From Mesohalobacter halotolerans (GTDB lineage: Bacteria; Bacteroidota; Bacteroidia; Flavobacteriales; Flavobacteriaceae): a DNA stretch of 64,000 bases. A program made the translations under genes and the position numbers. The stretch is taken from the NCBI RefSeq assembly GCF_006120725.1, contig NZ_SWMU01000002.1:372001-436000 (forward strand). Direction: 5' to 3'. Shown here one piece after another: positions 54,363 through 61,577 of this stretch; position 1 is the stretch's first letter, and the number at the start of each line of letters is the position of its first letter. Under the pieces are notes generated by a model. That model was not told the DNA's origin and ran no database searches. It saw only the letters and a list, made by a program, of their open reading frames with translations.

Positions 54363-55988
54363 TTATTTTTCATATTCCAACTCCCCGTTGATATAAGTCT
54401 TTTGGACGTTTAAATCAGGAACTTTTTTTATATCAATAGTCATCAAATCTTCATTCAAAATAATAAAATCTGCATACTTTCCAGGTTCAAGACTGCCTTT
54501 TTCATTTTCTTCGAAAGCCGCATAAGCGGCCCAGATGGTCATGCCTTTTAAGGCTTCTTTGCGCGTCAATGCATTTTGAGGTTGAAAACCTTCATCTGGA
54601 TATCCCTCAGCATCTTGTCTACTAACAGCTGCATAAAAGGTCAACATCGGATTAACTTTTTCTACCGGAAAATCAGTGCCCAGAGGTAATATTTCAGCTT
54701 CTTCAAGCAGTCGTTTGTAGGCATAAGCATGTTTTACACGCTTCTCTCCTAGCCTATCTTCCGCCCAATACATATCGCTGGTAGCGTGCGTTGGCTGCAC
54801 TGATGGCAGGATATTTTTAGAAAAACAGACATATTCAGATGGATCTAAAACTTGTGCGTGTTCTACCCGCCAGCGTCTATTGGATTTGTCATTTAAATAT
54901 TTTTGATACGTTCTTAAAACCACTGCATTAGCAGAATCACCAATAGCATGGGTATTCATTTGATATTCTGATTTGACTATTTCATGAGCCAAACTATCAA
55001 ATTCATCTAAACCTATAACCATAGCTCCATAGTGGTTTGCCTGGTCTGTGTATGGTGCTTTTAAAGCAGCGCCTCGTGAACCTAATGCGCCATCGGCATA
55101 AACTTTTATTGAACCAACACGCAAACGTGGTGTTTTTATAACACCTTTATTGAGAAAGTAATCTATGTCTTCCTGGGTATTGCTGACCATGGCGTTGATA
55201 CGAATTTTCAATTCGTTGTTTTGGTGCATTTCCTTGATGGTCAAAATTACTTTTTTAGATAAACCCGCATCGGTTAAACTGGTTAAACCATTTTGTATAG
55301 CGATAGCCTCAGCCTTGGTCAATGCTTTTTTTATTTCCGCTTTGTCTAAAGGTGGAACGACTCCTTCTACCATTTCCATAGGGTTATCGACTAGTACTCC
55401 GGTAAGTTGACCATTTTTCTTTAAAATCGCACCACCTTCAGCCTTTGTATTGTCATCGATACCAGCCAAATCAAGCACCTTTTGGTTGACTAACATGGCA
55501 TGCCCATCAATTCTAGTCAATACTATTGGTGTGTTTGGAAATAACATGTCTAAAGTATCTTTAGTTGGAAATTCCTTAACTTTCCAATCGTTCTGATCCC
55601 AGCCACGACCTAGTATAAATTCAGAATTAAACTTCTCTTTATAATCGACAATACGATGCACTATTTCTTTAAAACTATTTGTGCCTTTCAAGTCTACACC
55701 TCTTAGGTTTTGACCTAAACCGTATAAGTGCGCATGCGCATCGTTGATACCGGGATAAATATACTTATTTTTTAAATCATGCATGTTGTCGGCTTGGTAA
55801 CGATTTAGTATGTGTTCTGTAGAATTCACATCTAAAATCTTACCGTCTTTAATAGCCATGGCTTCTTGAACAGAAAAAAAGCTATCAACAGTATAAATTT
55901 TTGCATTATATATTACTAAATCTACAGTTTTTGGCTTTTGACATGAGATTAACAAGACCAAAAACACTATGGAGTAGCATGTTTTCAT
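54363..55988 (-). CDS. YtcJ-like amidohydrolase lipoprotein
   Basis: From the ATG at 55988 the protein has 541 residues: a lipoprotein signal peptide (MKTCYSIVFLVLLISC, lipobox LISC at 13-16) and an amidohydrolase_3 domain. INDAHAHLYGLG (about 83-94) has the metal-binding HxH, GRGWDQNDW, DGALGSRGAAL and NTHAIGDSANAVV follow, and the late metal site is LGTDFPVEKVNP (about 446-457). The longer frame from 56057 would put a non-signal segment first. Substrate is unknown. The protein probably faces the periplasm and works on small amides or imides. Confidence 0.91.
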   Translation of the reverse strand: MKTCYSIVFLVLLISCQKPKTVDLVIYNAKIYTVDSFFSVQEAMAIKDGKILDVNSTEHILNRYQADNMHDLKNKYIYPGINDAHAHLYGLGQNLRGVDLKGTNSFKEIVHRIVDYKEKFNSEFILGRGWDQNDWKVKEFPTKDTLDMLFPNTPIVLTRIDGHAMLVNQKVLDLAGIDDNTKAEGGAILKKNGQLTGVLVDNPMEMVEGVVPPLDKAEIKKALTKAEAIAIQNGLTSLTDAGLSKKVILTIKEMHQNNELKIRINAMVSNTQEDIDYFLNKGVIKTPRLRVGSIKVYADGALGSRGAALKAPYTDQANHYGAMVIGLDEFDSLAHEIVKSEYQMNTHAIGDSANAVVLRTYQKYLNDKSNRRWRVEHAQVLDPSEYVCFSKNILPSVQPTHATSDMYWAEDRLGEKRVKHAYAYKRLLEEAEILPLGTDFPVEKVNPMLTFYAAVSRQDAEGYPDEGFQPQNALTRKEALKGMTIWAAYAAFEENEKGSLEPGKYADFIILNEDLMTIDIKKVPDLNVQKTYINGELEYEK

Positions 55989-56097
55989 CGTAATTAAATT
56001 TGTGAATTGTGCAACTAATATAAATAAATTGTAAACTCTTTTGAGTTTAATCGACAAATTTTCTAGAGCGTTGTTTTGAGGTTAAGTCCTATATTTA

Positions 56098-56127
56098 TTG
56101 AATAATAAACATATTATTATATTTTTG
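56098..56127 (+). promoter_or_regulatory. Promoter of the DinB-NRDE gene chain
   Basis: TTG (56098-56100), a 19-base spacer and TATTTTTG (56120-56127) match the Bacteroidota promoter. Transcription would start near 56134, about 11 bases before the ATG. Confidence 0.55.
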
Positions 56128-56144
56128 TTAAGATAAATTAAACT

Positions 56145-56648
56145 ATGGTAGAAAACTGTATTGATAACCTCAAACAAATCAAAGACTTAACCCAAAATAT
56201 TTCAGAAGCTGAATATCGGCATTCTTGTCGTACTTTATTTAATTCTAGTATTGGACAGCACATTAGGCACTCTCTAGAATTTTATATTTGTCTATTTAAA
56301 GGGCTTGAAAGTAATATTGTAAATTATGATGAACGCGAACGTCAACACGACCTTGAATCTCAGCCTGAAATTGCGTTAAAGGAGATCAACAAAATCATCA
56401 ATCAACTTAAAGCCGTGTTATCAAATCAAAACCTAGAAGTCAAAGCCAACTACACTTCAAATGAAAATGATGAAGTTTGTATGCATTCGTCGCTTTATAG
56501 AGAATTAGGGTTTTGTTTAGAGCATTGTGTTCATCATCAAGCTTTAGTTAAAACAGGACTTAAAGAGTTAGATTGTTTACATCTCGTAGATCAAAGTTTT
56601 GGCGTAGCACCTTCAACCTTAAGAAATCAAAGTCAATGTGCACAGTAA
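56145..56648 (+). CDS. DinB family protein
   Basis: The 167-residue protein has a four-helix DinB fold with three histidines in the usual positions, suggesting metal binding: IGQHIRHSLEFYICL (about 38-52) and, towards the end, FCLEHCVHHQALVKTGL (about 125-141). DinB-like proteins are metal-dependent enzymes, some transferring thiols; no specific substrate can be named. Its last codons overlap the start of the NRDE-protein gene by 13 bases. Confidence 0.85.
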   Translation: MVENCIDNLKQIKDLTQNISEAEYRHSCRTLFNSSIGQHIRHSLEFYICLFKGLESNIVNYDERERQHDLESQPEIALKEINKIINQLKAVLSNQNLEVKANYTSNENDEVCMHSSLYRELGFCLEHCVHHQALVKTGLKELDCLHLVDQSFGVAPSTLRNQSQCAQ

Positions 56649-57364
56649 CATTTATAAAGCATCAAGATGGTTTTAGTTTAACTTCTAATCGAGATGAACA
56701 AGCTACTCGTCCAACATTTCCACCACAAGTTTATGAAGAGTATCAACAAAATTTGGTTTACCCAAAAGACCAAAAGGCTGGCGGCACTTGGATTGCTTCA
56801 TCAGAACAGAACATATCGGTCTGTTTGTTGAATGGCGCATTCAAAAAACATATGCGTCAGTTACCTTACGACAGAAGTCGTGGACAGGTTTTAAAAGAGC
56901 GCTTTGCTTTTCAATCGAATAGCGAATTTATTCATAAAGTTGATTTGAATAATGTTGAACCGTTTACGTTATTAATGATTGACCACGCAGATCAATTGGA
57001 CTTTAAAGTTTTGGTTTGGGATGGAAATCAAAAGCACTGCAAAACTGTAGACACAACACAAAATCACATTTGGGCATCAGCAACTTTATACAGTGACGAA
57101 CAACTCAAAAATCGACAAATATGGTTTCAAAAATTTTTGAATAATCATGATATAATCAATGCTGAGGATATCCTGAATTTTCATACAGGAAGTTTTACGG
57201 ATGATAAATCAAATGATATGCTGATGCAAAGAGATCAGGAATTGAAAACGATAAGTGTATCGCAAATTGATATAAACTCGACCCAAAAACAATTTATTTA
57301 TAAAGATTTAGTCGAAAATAAAGATTACGTTCTAAACCTTAACACATTATGCCAAACAGTATAG
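56636..57364 (+). CDS. NRDE (TANGO2-like) family protein
   Basis: From the ATG at 56636 the protein has 242 residues and begins MCTVTFIKHQDGFSLTSNRDE, the Cys-2 and NRDE start typical of this family; the conserved Cys may become the N-terminal nucleophile after Met removal. Further family features are AGGTWIASSEQNISVCLLNGAF and IWASATLYSDEQLKNRQIWF. An upstream start at 56573 would add 21 untypical residues and overlap DinB more. TANGO2-like proteins are linked to haem or lipid handling, without established activity. It overlaps DinB by 13 bases and the next gene by 16. Confidence 0.88.
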   Translation: MCTVTFIKHQDGFSLTSNRDEQATRPTFPPQVYEEYQQNLVYPKDQKAGGTWIASSEQNISVCLLNGAFKKHMRQLPYDRSRGQVLKERFAFQSNSEFIHKVDLNNVEPFTLLMIDHADQLDFKVLVWDGNQKHCKTVDTTQNHIWASATLYSDEQLKNRQIWFQKFLNNHDIINAEDILNFHTGSFTDDKSNDMLMQRDQELKTISVSQIDINSTQKQFIYKDLVENKDYVLNLNTLCQTV

Positions 57365-58008
57365 CTATAGCTTTAGCCTGGCCCGAGACCCGTTGTAAAC
57401 AAACTGGTGCTTGGTATGATAAGCCTGCAGAATTTTTGGGAATCAGCAAGAATCATTATTATAAAGTTGGGCATTCTGCCATCGTATTGATCAATCCTGA
57501 AACTAAACAATGCCACTATTTTGATTTTGGGCGTTATCACGCGCCTAAGGGCTATGGTAGAGTAAGAGATGAAGTCACGGATCACGATTTAAAGATTTAC
57601 ACTAAAGCTGACCTCTCAGATTCTTTAGAATTGATAAATTATCAAGAAATTATAGACGAAATTCAATCCAAACCGTCTTGTCATGGTAACGGTCAGCTCT
57701 TTGCTGGTTTGATTCAAATTAATTTTGAAAAGGCATTAAGGAGGTGTAAATATTTGCAAGATCAAGATTTTATTGAGTACGGGCCTTTTGTCTTAAACGG
57801 TACTAATTGTTCAAGGTTTGTTCGCAGTGTTTTGTTTAATGCCGTCTCTTCAAAATTTCTTAAACTTAAACTCACTTTTACAAGGACTTTGAGTCCTACT
57901 CCTATTGGAATTGTAAAGAATTTGAAATCTCAGCGAAAAGCTAAGTTATTCAATAAAGAAATTGAAACTCAAGAAAATATAGAGCAGTGCAAAATTCTAA
58001 CAACTTAA
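57349..58008 (+). CDS. Bacteroidota-specific protein (DUF6695-like), N-terminal part of split gene
   Basis: The 219-residue protein has recognisable conserved stretches: AIALAWPETRCKQTGAWYD (about 6-24), NHYYKVGHSAIVLI, CHYFDFGRYHAPKGYGRVRDE and GTNCSRFVRSVL. From memory, related flavobacterial proteins (DUF6695) are single chains of about 320 residues that continue with a C-terminal domain containing NAQWLSGEGAGSWF. Here that domain is in a different frame in the next ORF, so the gene is probably interrupted by a frameshift. The Cys/His pattern (H44, NC near 170) resembles papain-like folds; that is a guess. The start overlaps NRDE by 16 bases. Confidence 0.75.
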   Translation: MPNSIAIALAWPETRCKQTGAWYDKPAEFLGISKNHYYKVGHSAIVLINPETKQCHYFDFGRYHAPKGYGRVRDEVTDHDLKIYTKADLSDSLELINYQEIIDEIQSKPSCHGNGQLFAGLIQINFEKALRRCKYLQDQDFIEYGPFVLNGTNCSRFVRSVLFNAVSSKFLKLKLTFTRTLSPTPIGIVKNLKSQRKAKLFNKEIETQENIEQCKILTT

Positions 58009-58370
58009 GCCCAACCTTACCCGAACCCCAACGTCCTGAATTTTTGCCAATTCATGCACAGTGGTTATCCGGTGAAGGTGCAGGTTCTTGGTTTGTAATA
58101 GATACTGCACCACCAAACAACACATTTGAAATCACACGCTATAGCCCAAAAGGAAAAATAGAATGTCAGGGGATTTTTGAAGTTGAAAATGCTCAGAAGT
58201 CTTTAAACCTCAAAAAGGATTATAAGTTTGTTCATCTTAGTCATTGTGCATTTGTGCATGTTGAACAGGGCGATGAGGTTTTTAAGTTAATCAGAATGAA
58301 ACCTCACGCTAAGACGCTAAGGCACCAAGTTTTTGGTGAAAGGATAAGCAAGATTAAAAAGAAGATTTAA
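57987..58370 (+). CDS. C-terminal part of the split DUF6695-like gene
   Basis: This 127-residue frame begins with GTG at 57987, inside the end of the preceding ORF and in the -1 frame. The first half has a conserved stretch, HAQWLSGEGAGSWFVID (about 23-39) and FEITRYSPKGKIECQG, that continues the preceding protein in relatives. From about residue 105 onward (KPHAKTLRHQV) the sequence is encoded by an interspersed CTAAGG-type repeat and is unlikely to be native. An independent protein is possible but a frameshifted remainder is more likely. Confidence 0.6.
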   Translation: MQNSNNLSPTLPEPQRPEFLPIHAQWLSGEGAGSWFVIDTAPPNNTFEITRYSPKGKIECQGIFEVENAQKSLNLKKDYKFVHLSHCAFVHVEQGDEVFKLIRMKPHAKTLRHQVFGERISKIKKKI

Positions 58371-58423
58371 AACAAGATAAAGTCTTTTTATACACACTTT
58401 GCGTCTCCGCGCCTTTGCGTGAG
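58302..58423. repeat. CTAAGG-type inverted repeat
   Basis: The left arm (58302-58329, starting CTCACGCTAAGACGCTAAGG) and right arm (58396-58423, reading GCGTCTCCGCGCCTTTGCGTG) are imperfect inverted copies of about 28 bases separated by 66 bases. A smaller hairpin, CACCAA/TTGGTG, lies at 58323-58338. The element overlaps the 3' end of the preceding ORF and separates it from the convergent sterol-desaturase-like gene. Confidence 0.7.
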
Positions 58424-58429
58424 TAAAAT

Positions 58430-59302
58430 TTATCTATCTCTGAATGGTCTGACTACCTGCCCCCAAAAGCCTTTCGGATAATTTTCATCTTTTTCAAAAC
58501 CAAGTTCAATATTCTTACCGTCTTTTGGAATATATGCGGTTCCAAAGATATAATCCCATAAACTTAAAGTCAATCCAAAATTGACGCCTTTTTTGCGTTC
58601 ATGTGGCAAAACCTTCGCATGATGCCAGATGTGCATTTTAGGGTTATTAAATATATACTTAAAAACACCATAATCCCAGCCCACATTCGCATGATTCAAA
58701 TGACCAACAAACACCCCAAACATGTGTACTAAAAAGAATTCCTGAATGCCAAATCCAATCATCGCTAATGGAAGATATTGAATGGATTTATAAATGATGG
58801 TCTCCATAAAATGAAACCGAAATTGTGCGGCAAAGCCCATTTCTTTAACGCTGTGGTGCACTTTATGAAACTTCCACAGCCAATCGCGTTTATGCAATTG
58901 CACGTGTACATTCCATTGAATGAAATCAGCGATAATAAACATGATAAGCAACTGCGACCATGCTGGTAATTCCGCAATATTGACCGCGACCAGATTTTCA
59001 ATACCAACAGCTGCCAAGCCATCATTAAATAAATTGACAAACACATTGGAAACCGCATTATAGCCAATCAATGAAAATAAGAAAAAGTTGAAGAAAATAT
59101 AAAACAGATCTAACCAAAAACCATCTCTAAAGAACTTCTGGTTTTTTCGCCAGGGAAAAATGACCTCTGCCAGCATCACCAAAAGTGAAAGTCCAATGAG
59201 CCAGTAAAAATAACCCGTCCACTGCGGATTGGTAATTTCTTGGACGAGGTAATTAAAATAACCCTCGAAAGAGCTTAGAAATATGTCGACATACTTTTGC
59301 AT
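58430..59302 (-). CDS. Sterol desaturase / fatty acid hydroxylase family membrane enzyme
   Basis: From the ATG at 59302 the protein has 290 residues with four to six membrane helices and the eight-histidine di-iron pattern of this superfamily. HVQLHKRDWLWKFHKVHHS (about 127-145) is followed by HLNHANVGW and MHIWHHAKVLPHE (about 220-232). It is a diiron oxygenase that hydroxylates or desaturates lipids; the substrate is unknown and no bacterial sterol pathway is implied. The frame could start at 59332, but the later ATG leaves a normal N-terminus. Confidence 0.9.
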   Translation of the reverse strand: MQKYVDIFLSSFEGYFNYLVQEITNPQWTGYFYWLIGLSLLVMLAEVIFPWRKNQKFFRDGFWLDLFYIFFNFFLFSLIGYNAVSNVFVNLFNDGLAAVGIENLVAVNIAELPAWSQLLIMFIIADFIQWNVHVQLHKRDWLWKFHKVHHSVKEMGFAAQFRFHFMETIIYKSIQYLPLAMIGFGIQEFFLVHMFGVFVGHLNHANVGWDYGVFKYIFNNPKMHIWHHAKVLPHERKKGVNFGLTLSLWDYIFGTAYIPKDGKNIELGFEKDENYPKGFWGQVVRPFRDR

Positions 59303-59491
59303 CTTGCAAAAATAAGTGGTTTTGATCAACAAAATTGTGACCGATGTTACAAAACTTTAGTTTTTAACAAGCGTCTAATCCTAAGCCTAGAGCTACCAAT
59401 CACCTCCAAAACACTTTAATGTTTGACGTTGGCATTCGTAAGCTATTTAATCGCTTACACAAAGTTCAATTGAGATTCAAACACCTGACTT

Positions 59492-59869
59492 TCAGTTTTT
59501 TGAATTTGAAGATATGGGGAATTTTCTCATTAAGACATAAGTGAGTGTACCGCATGCATAAGCTAGAATGTCCCAAAAGTCTGTTGTAAAGTTTTCACTT
59601 ATCAGTGGAAAAATGAATTCTCCAATGAGGACAATTAGTATAAAATAGCCCAAAATATGGGAATGGGGCAAGTCTATGTTTTTATTTTGTAAAAGTATCC
59701 TACGTTCCCAAACTAAAGCATATAAAATTAACGGCATAAGAACTAAAGGGTCTAAATAATTATCTAATATAGCTATATTGAATTGAGTTTGCATCTGAAT
59801 GTACTGATGGATCAAGAAAAGGATTCCTGAAAACGAAACTAAAATGATAACTGGCGTTTCTTTTTTCAT
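59492..59869 (-). CDS. Four-helix membrane protein, function unknown
   Basis: The 125-residue protein has four membrane helices (about 6-24, 36-54, 71-90 and 95-113) and a polar C-terminus with PISSNSKN. Its start overlaps the end of the preceding small gene by 4 bases, so the two are translationally coupled. I do not recognise a family. An aspartate in the second helix region (DNYLDPLVLMP) is the only conspicuous charged residue. Confidence 0.7.
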   Translation of the reverse strand: MKKETPVIILVSFSGILFLIHQYIQMQTQFNIAILDNYLDPLVLMPLILYALVWERRILLQNKNIDLPHSHILGYFILIVLIGEFIFPLISENFTTDFWDILAYACGTLTYVLMRKFPISSNSKN

Positions 59870-60096
59870 AATCCGACTACAAGTGTGATAAATAAAACAA
59901 TAAAGATGACTGGAGATAAGGCAAGAAATAAGATTAAAACAGGTAACTTGATAATAAAAATAAGGACCTGTAGTATAAGTGGATGTTTAGGTGAGGGCTT
60001 CATCCAATCCTTAGCAAAATAATAGATTAAAGAAACTAATGATTCTGTAGTTTTTTTGTTTTCTTTTTTTGATCGCTTGTAAGAGGCCTTCTTCAT
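59866..60096 (-). CDS. Small membrane protein with basic N-terminus, function unknown
   Basis: The 76-residue protein begins with a very basic tail (MKKASYKRSKKENKKTTES). A hydrophobic pair of segments follows (about 43-75, LIFIIKLPVLILFLAL and VIFIVLFITLVV). It is followed by the four-helix protein gene with a 4-base overlap. I recognise no family. It is probably a real gene because of the coupled arrangement and codon usage like its neighbours. Confidence 0.65.
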   Translation of the reverse strand: MKKASYKRSKKENKKTTESLVSLIYYFAKDWMKPSPKHPLILQVLIFIIKLPVLILFLALSPVIFIVLFITLVVGL

Positions 60097-60170
60097 TTAT
60101 ACCGACTGTGTGTACACAATTAAAACACCTAAATATAATAATAAAAGACTATACAATTAAACTATTAAGC

Positions 60171-61577
60171 TTACCAATCTCCACCCAAAACCCGATAGAG
60201 ATTAACGTAGGCATTCAAGAGTTGCTGTCGGGTTTCTACATAGTTCAATTCAGATTCAAAAGCTTGTCGCTGTGATTCTAAAAACTCCAGATAACTTGTC
60301 ACCCCTTTATCATAGCGTTCTCCAGAAAGAAACTGAGCATTAAGTGAAGCTTCTAAGCGTTGTTCTCTGGCTACAAGTTGTTCTTTTAAGGTTTTGATTT
60401 CTACTAAGGCGTCTTCTACAGACCTAAAGGCATTAAGTACTGTTCTTTCGTAGGCCAATACCGCTTGACGTGTTTTGCTTTGTTCGATATCAAGTTGTCT
60501 TTGTAAACGACCAAAATTAAAAAGTGGTCCAAGAATAGAACCACCCACATTCCATGCCAAGGGCCCATCTGTTAATGTTGATAATTCATTTGATGCGCCA
60601 CCTACTAAACCCGTTAAACTAATATTGGGAAAAAGATTGGCTTTAGTTGAACCTGTGATGGCATTTTGAGCTATTAGATTTTGTTCAGCAGCCATCACAT
60701 CTGGTCGTCTTAGGAGTAATTCACTTGGCAAACCAACAGGAATAGTAAAAGTTGTATCAATTTCTAAAAGTTTGCTTTCAGTAACAATCCTACTGGGATT
60801 TGCACCAGCCAATAAACTCAATTGATGTTCGGTTTGTGCAATTAGTCTTTTCCATACCGGAATTGCTTCGGCAGCTACAGCCCGTTTAATCTGAGCTTGA
60901 TTCACATCAATTTCCGCAACTATACCTTTGTCAAATCGTTGTTTTATAATGTTAAGTACACTATCTCTAAGAGCTAAATTGCGTTCTGAAATCTCAAGTC
61001 GTTTTTTATAATCTAACAGTAAAAAGTAATTTGTCGCTACTGAAGTGACGAGGCTAAGTTTTGTTGCCCGGAAAGCCTCTTCACTTTGAAGTAATCTTGC
61101 TCTAGCCGCTTCATTCAGTCTTCTGAATTTACCCCAAAAGTCAATTTCCCAATTAGCAAAAGCTACAGCAGAAAATGTATTTTGCGTACTCGGAAGTTGA
61201 AATCCCTGAAAATTTCCTCTAGTTGCTCGACCTTCAACCCCAAAGTTTGGAAGCATTGCAGATCGTTGAACGACGATTCCATCTTGGGCCTGGATGATGG
61301 TTTCTGCTGCAATATTCAAATCTTGATTAAATTCAATTGATTTTTGAATTAAGCTATCCAAAACCGGGTCTTTAAAGAGACTGAAAAATTCTAAACCAGA
61401 AATACTGTCTTTTGATAGATCGAATGTATTAATTAAAGTATCAACAGGAGCATCTGTTTGCTGATCAAAATAGAAACGGTCTGGAACATTAACTTCTGCA
61501 CCTTTATAATTTTTGCCAGCTTTACAACCTATCAAAAGTGTACTACATAAAACGATTAATATAAACCTATTTTGCAT
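60171..61577 (-). CDS. NodT-family outer-membrane efflux lipoprotein
   Basis: From the ATG at 61577 the protein has 468 residues: a lipoprotein signal peptide (MQNRFILIVLCSTLLIGC, lipobox at 15-18) and a TolC-like fold with two OEP repeats. The family motif GLPSELLLRRPDVMAAEQNL (about 282-301) and FNFGR-type sequence are present. NodT-type channels serve RND pumps of the HAE1 group. It overlaps the pump gene by 11 bases (start within the pump's last codons), which supports joint expression. Confidence 0.93.
   Translation of the reverse strand: MQNRFILIVLCSTLLIGCKAGKNYKGAEVNVPDRFYFDQQTDAPVDTLINTFDLSKDSISGLEFFSLFKDPVLDSLIQKSIEFNQDLNIAAETIIQAQDGIVVQRSAMLPNFGVEGRATRGNFQGFQLPSTQNTFSAVAFANWEIDFWGKFRRLNEAARARLLQSEEAFRATKLSLVTSVATNYFLLLDYKKRLEISERNLALRDSVLNIIKQRFDKGIVAEIDVNQAQIKRAVAAEAIPVWKRLIAQTEHQLSLLAGANPSRIVTESKLLEIDTTFTIPVGLPSELLLRRPDVMAAEQNLIAQNAITGSTKANLFPNISLTGLVGGASNELSTLTDGPLAWNVGGSILGPLFNFGRLQRQLDIEQSKTRQAVLAYERTVLNAFRSVEDALVEIKTLKEQLVAREQRLEASLNAQFLSGERYDKGVTSYLEFLESQRQAFESELNYVETRQQLLNAYVNLYRVLGGDW

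Noticed and set aside
57985-58008. Programmed -1 frameshift joining the two DUF6695-like frames
   Set aside because: No X-XXY-YYZ heptamer in the right phase and no clear downstream stem; an indel is simpler.
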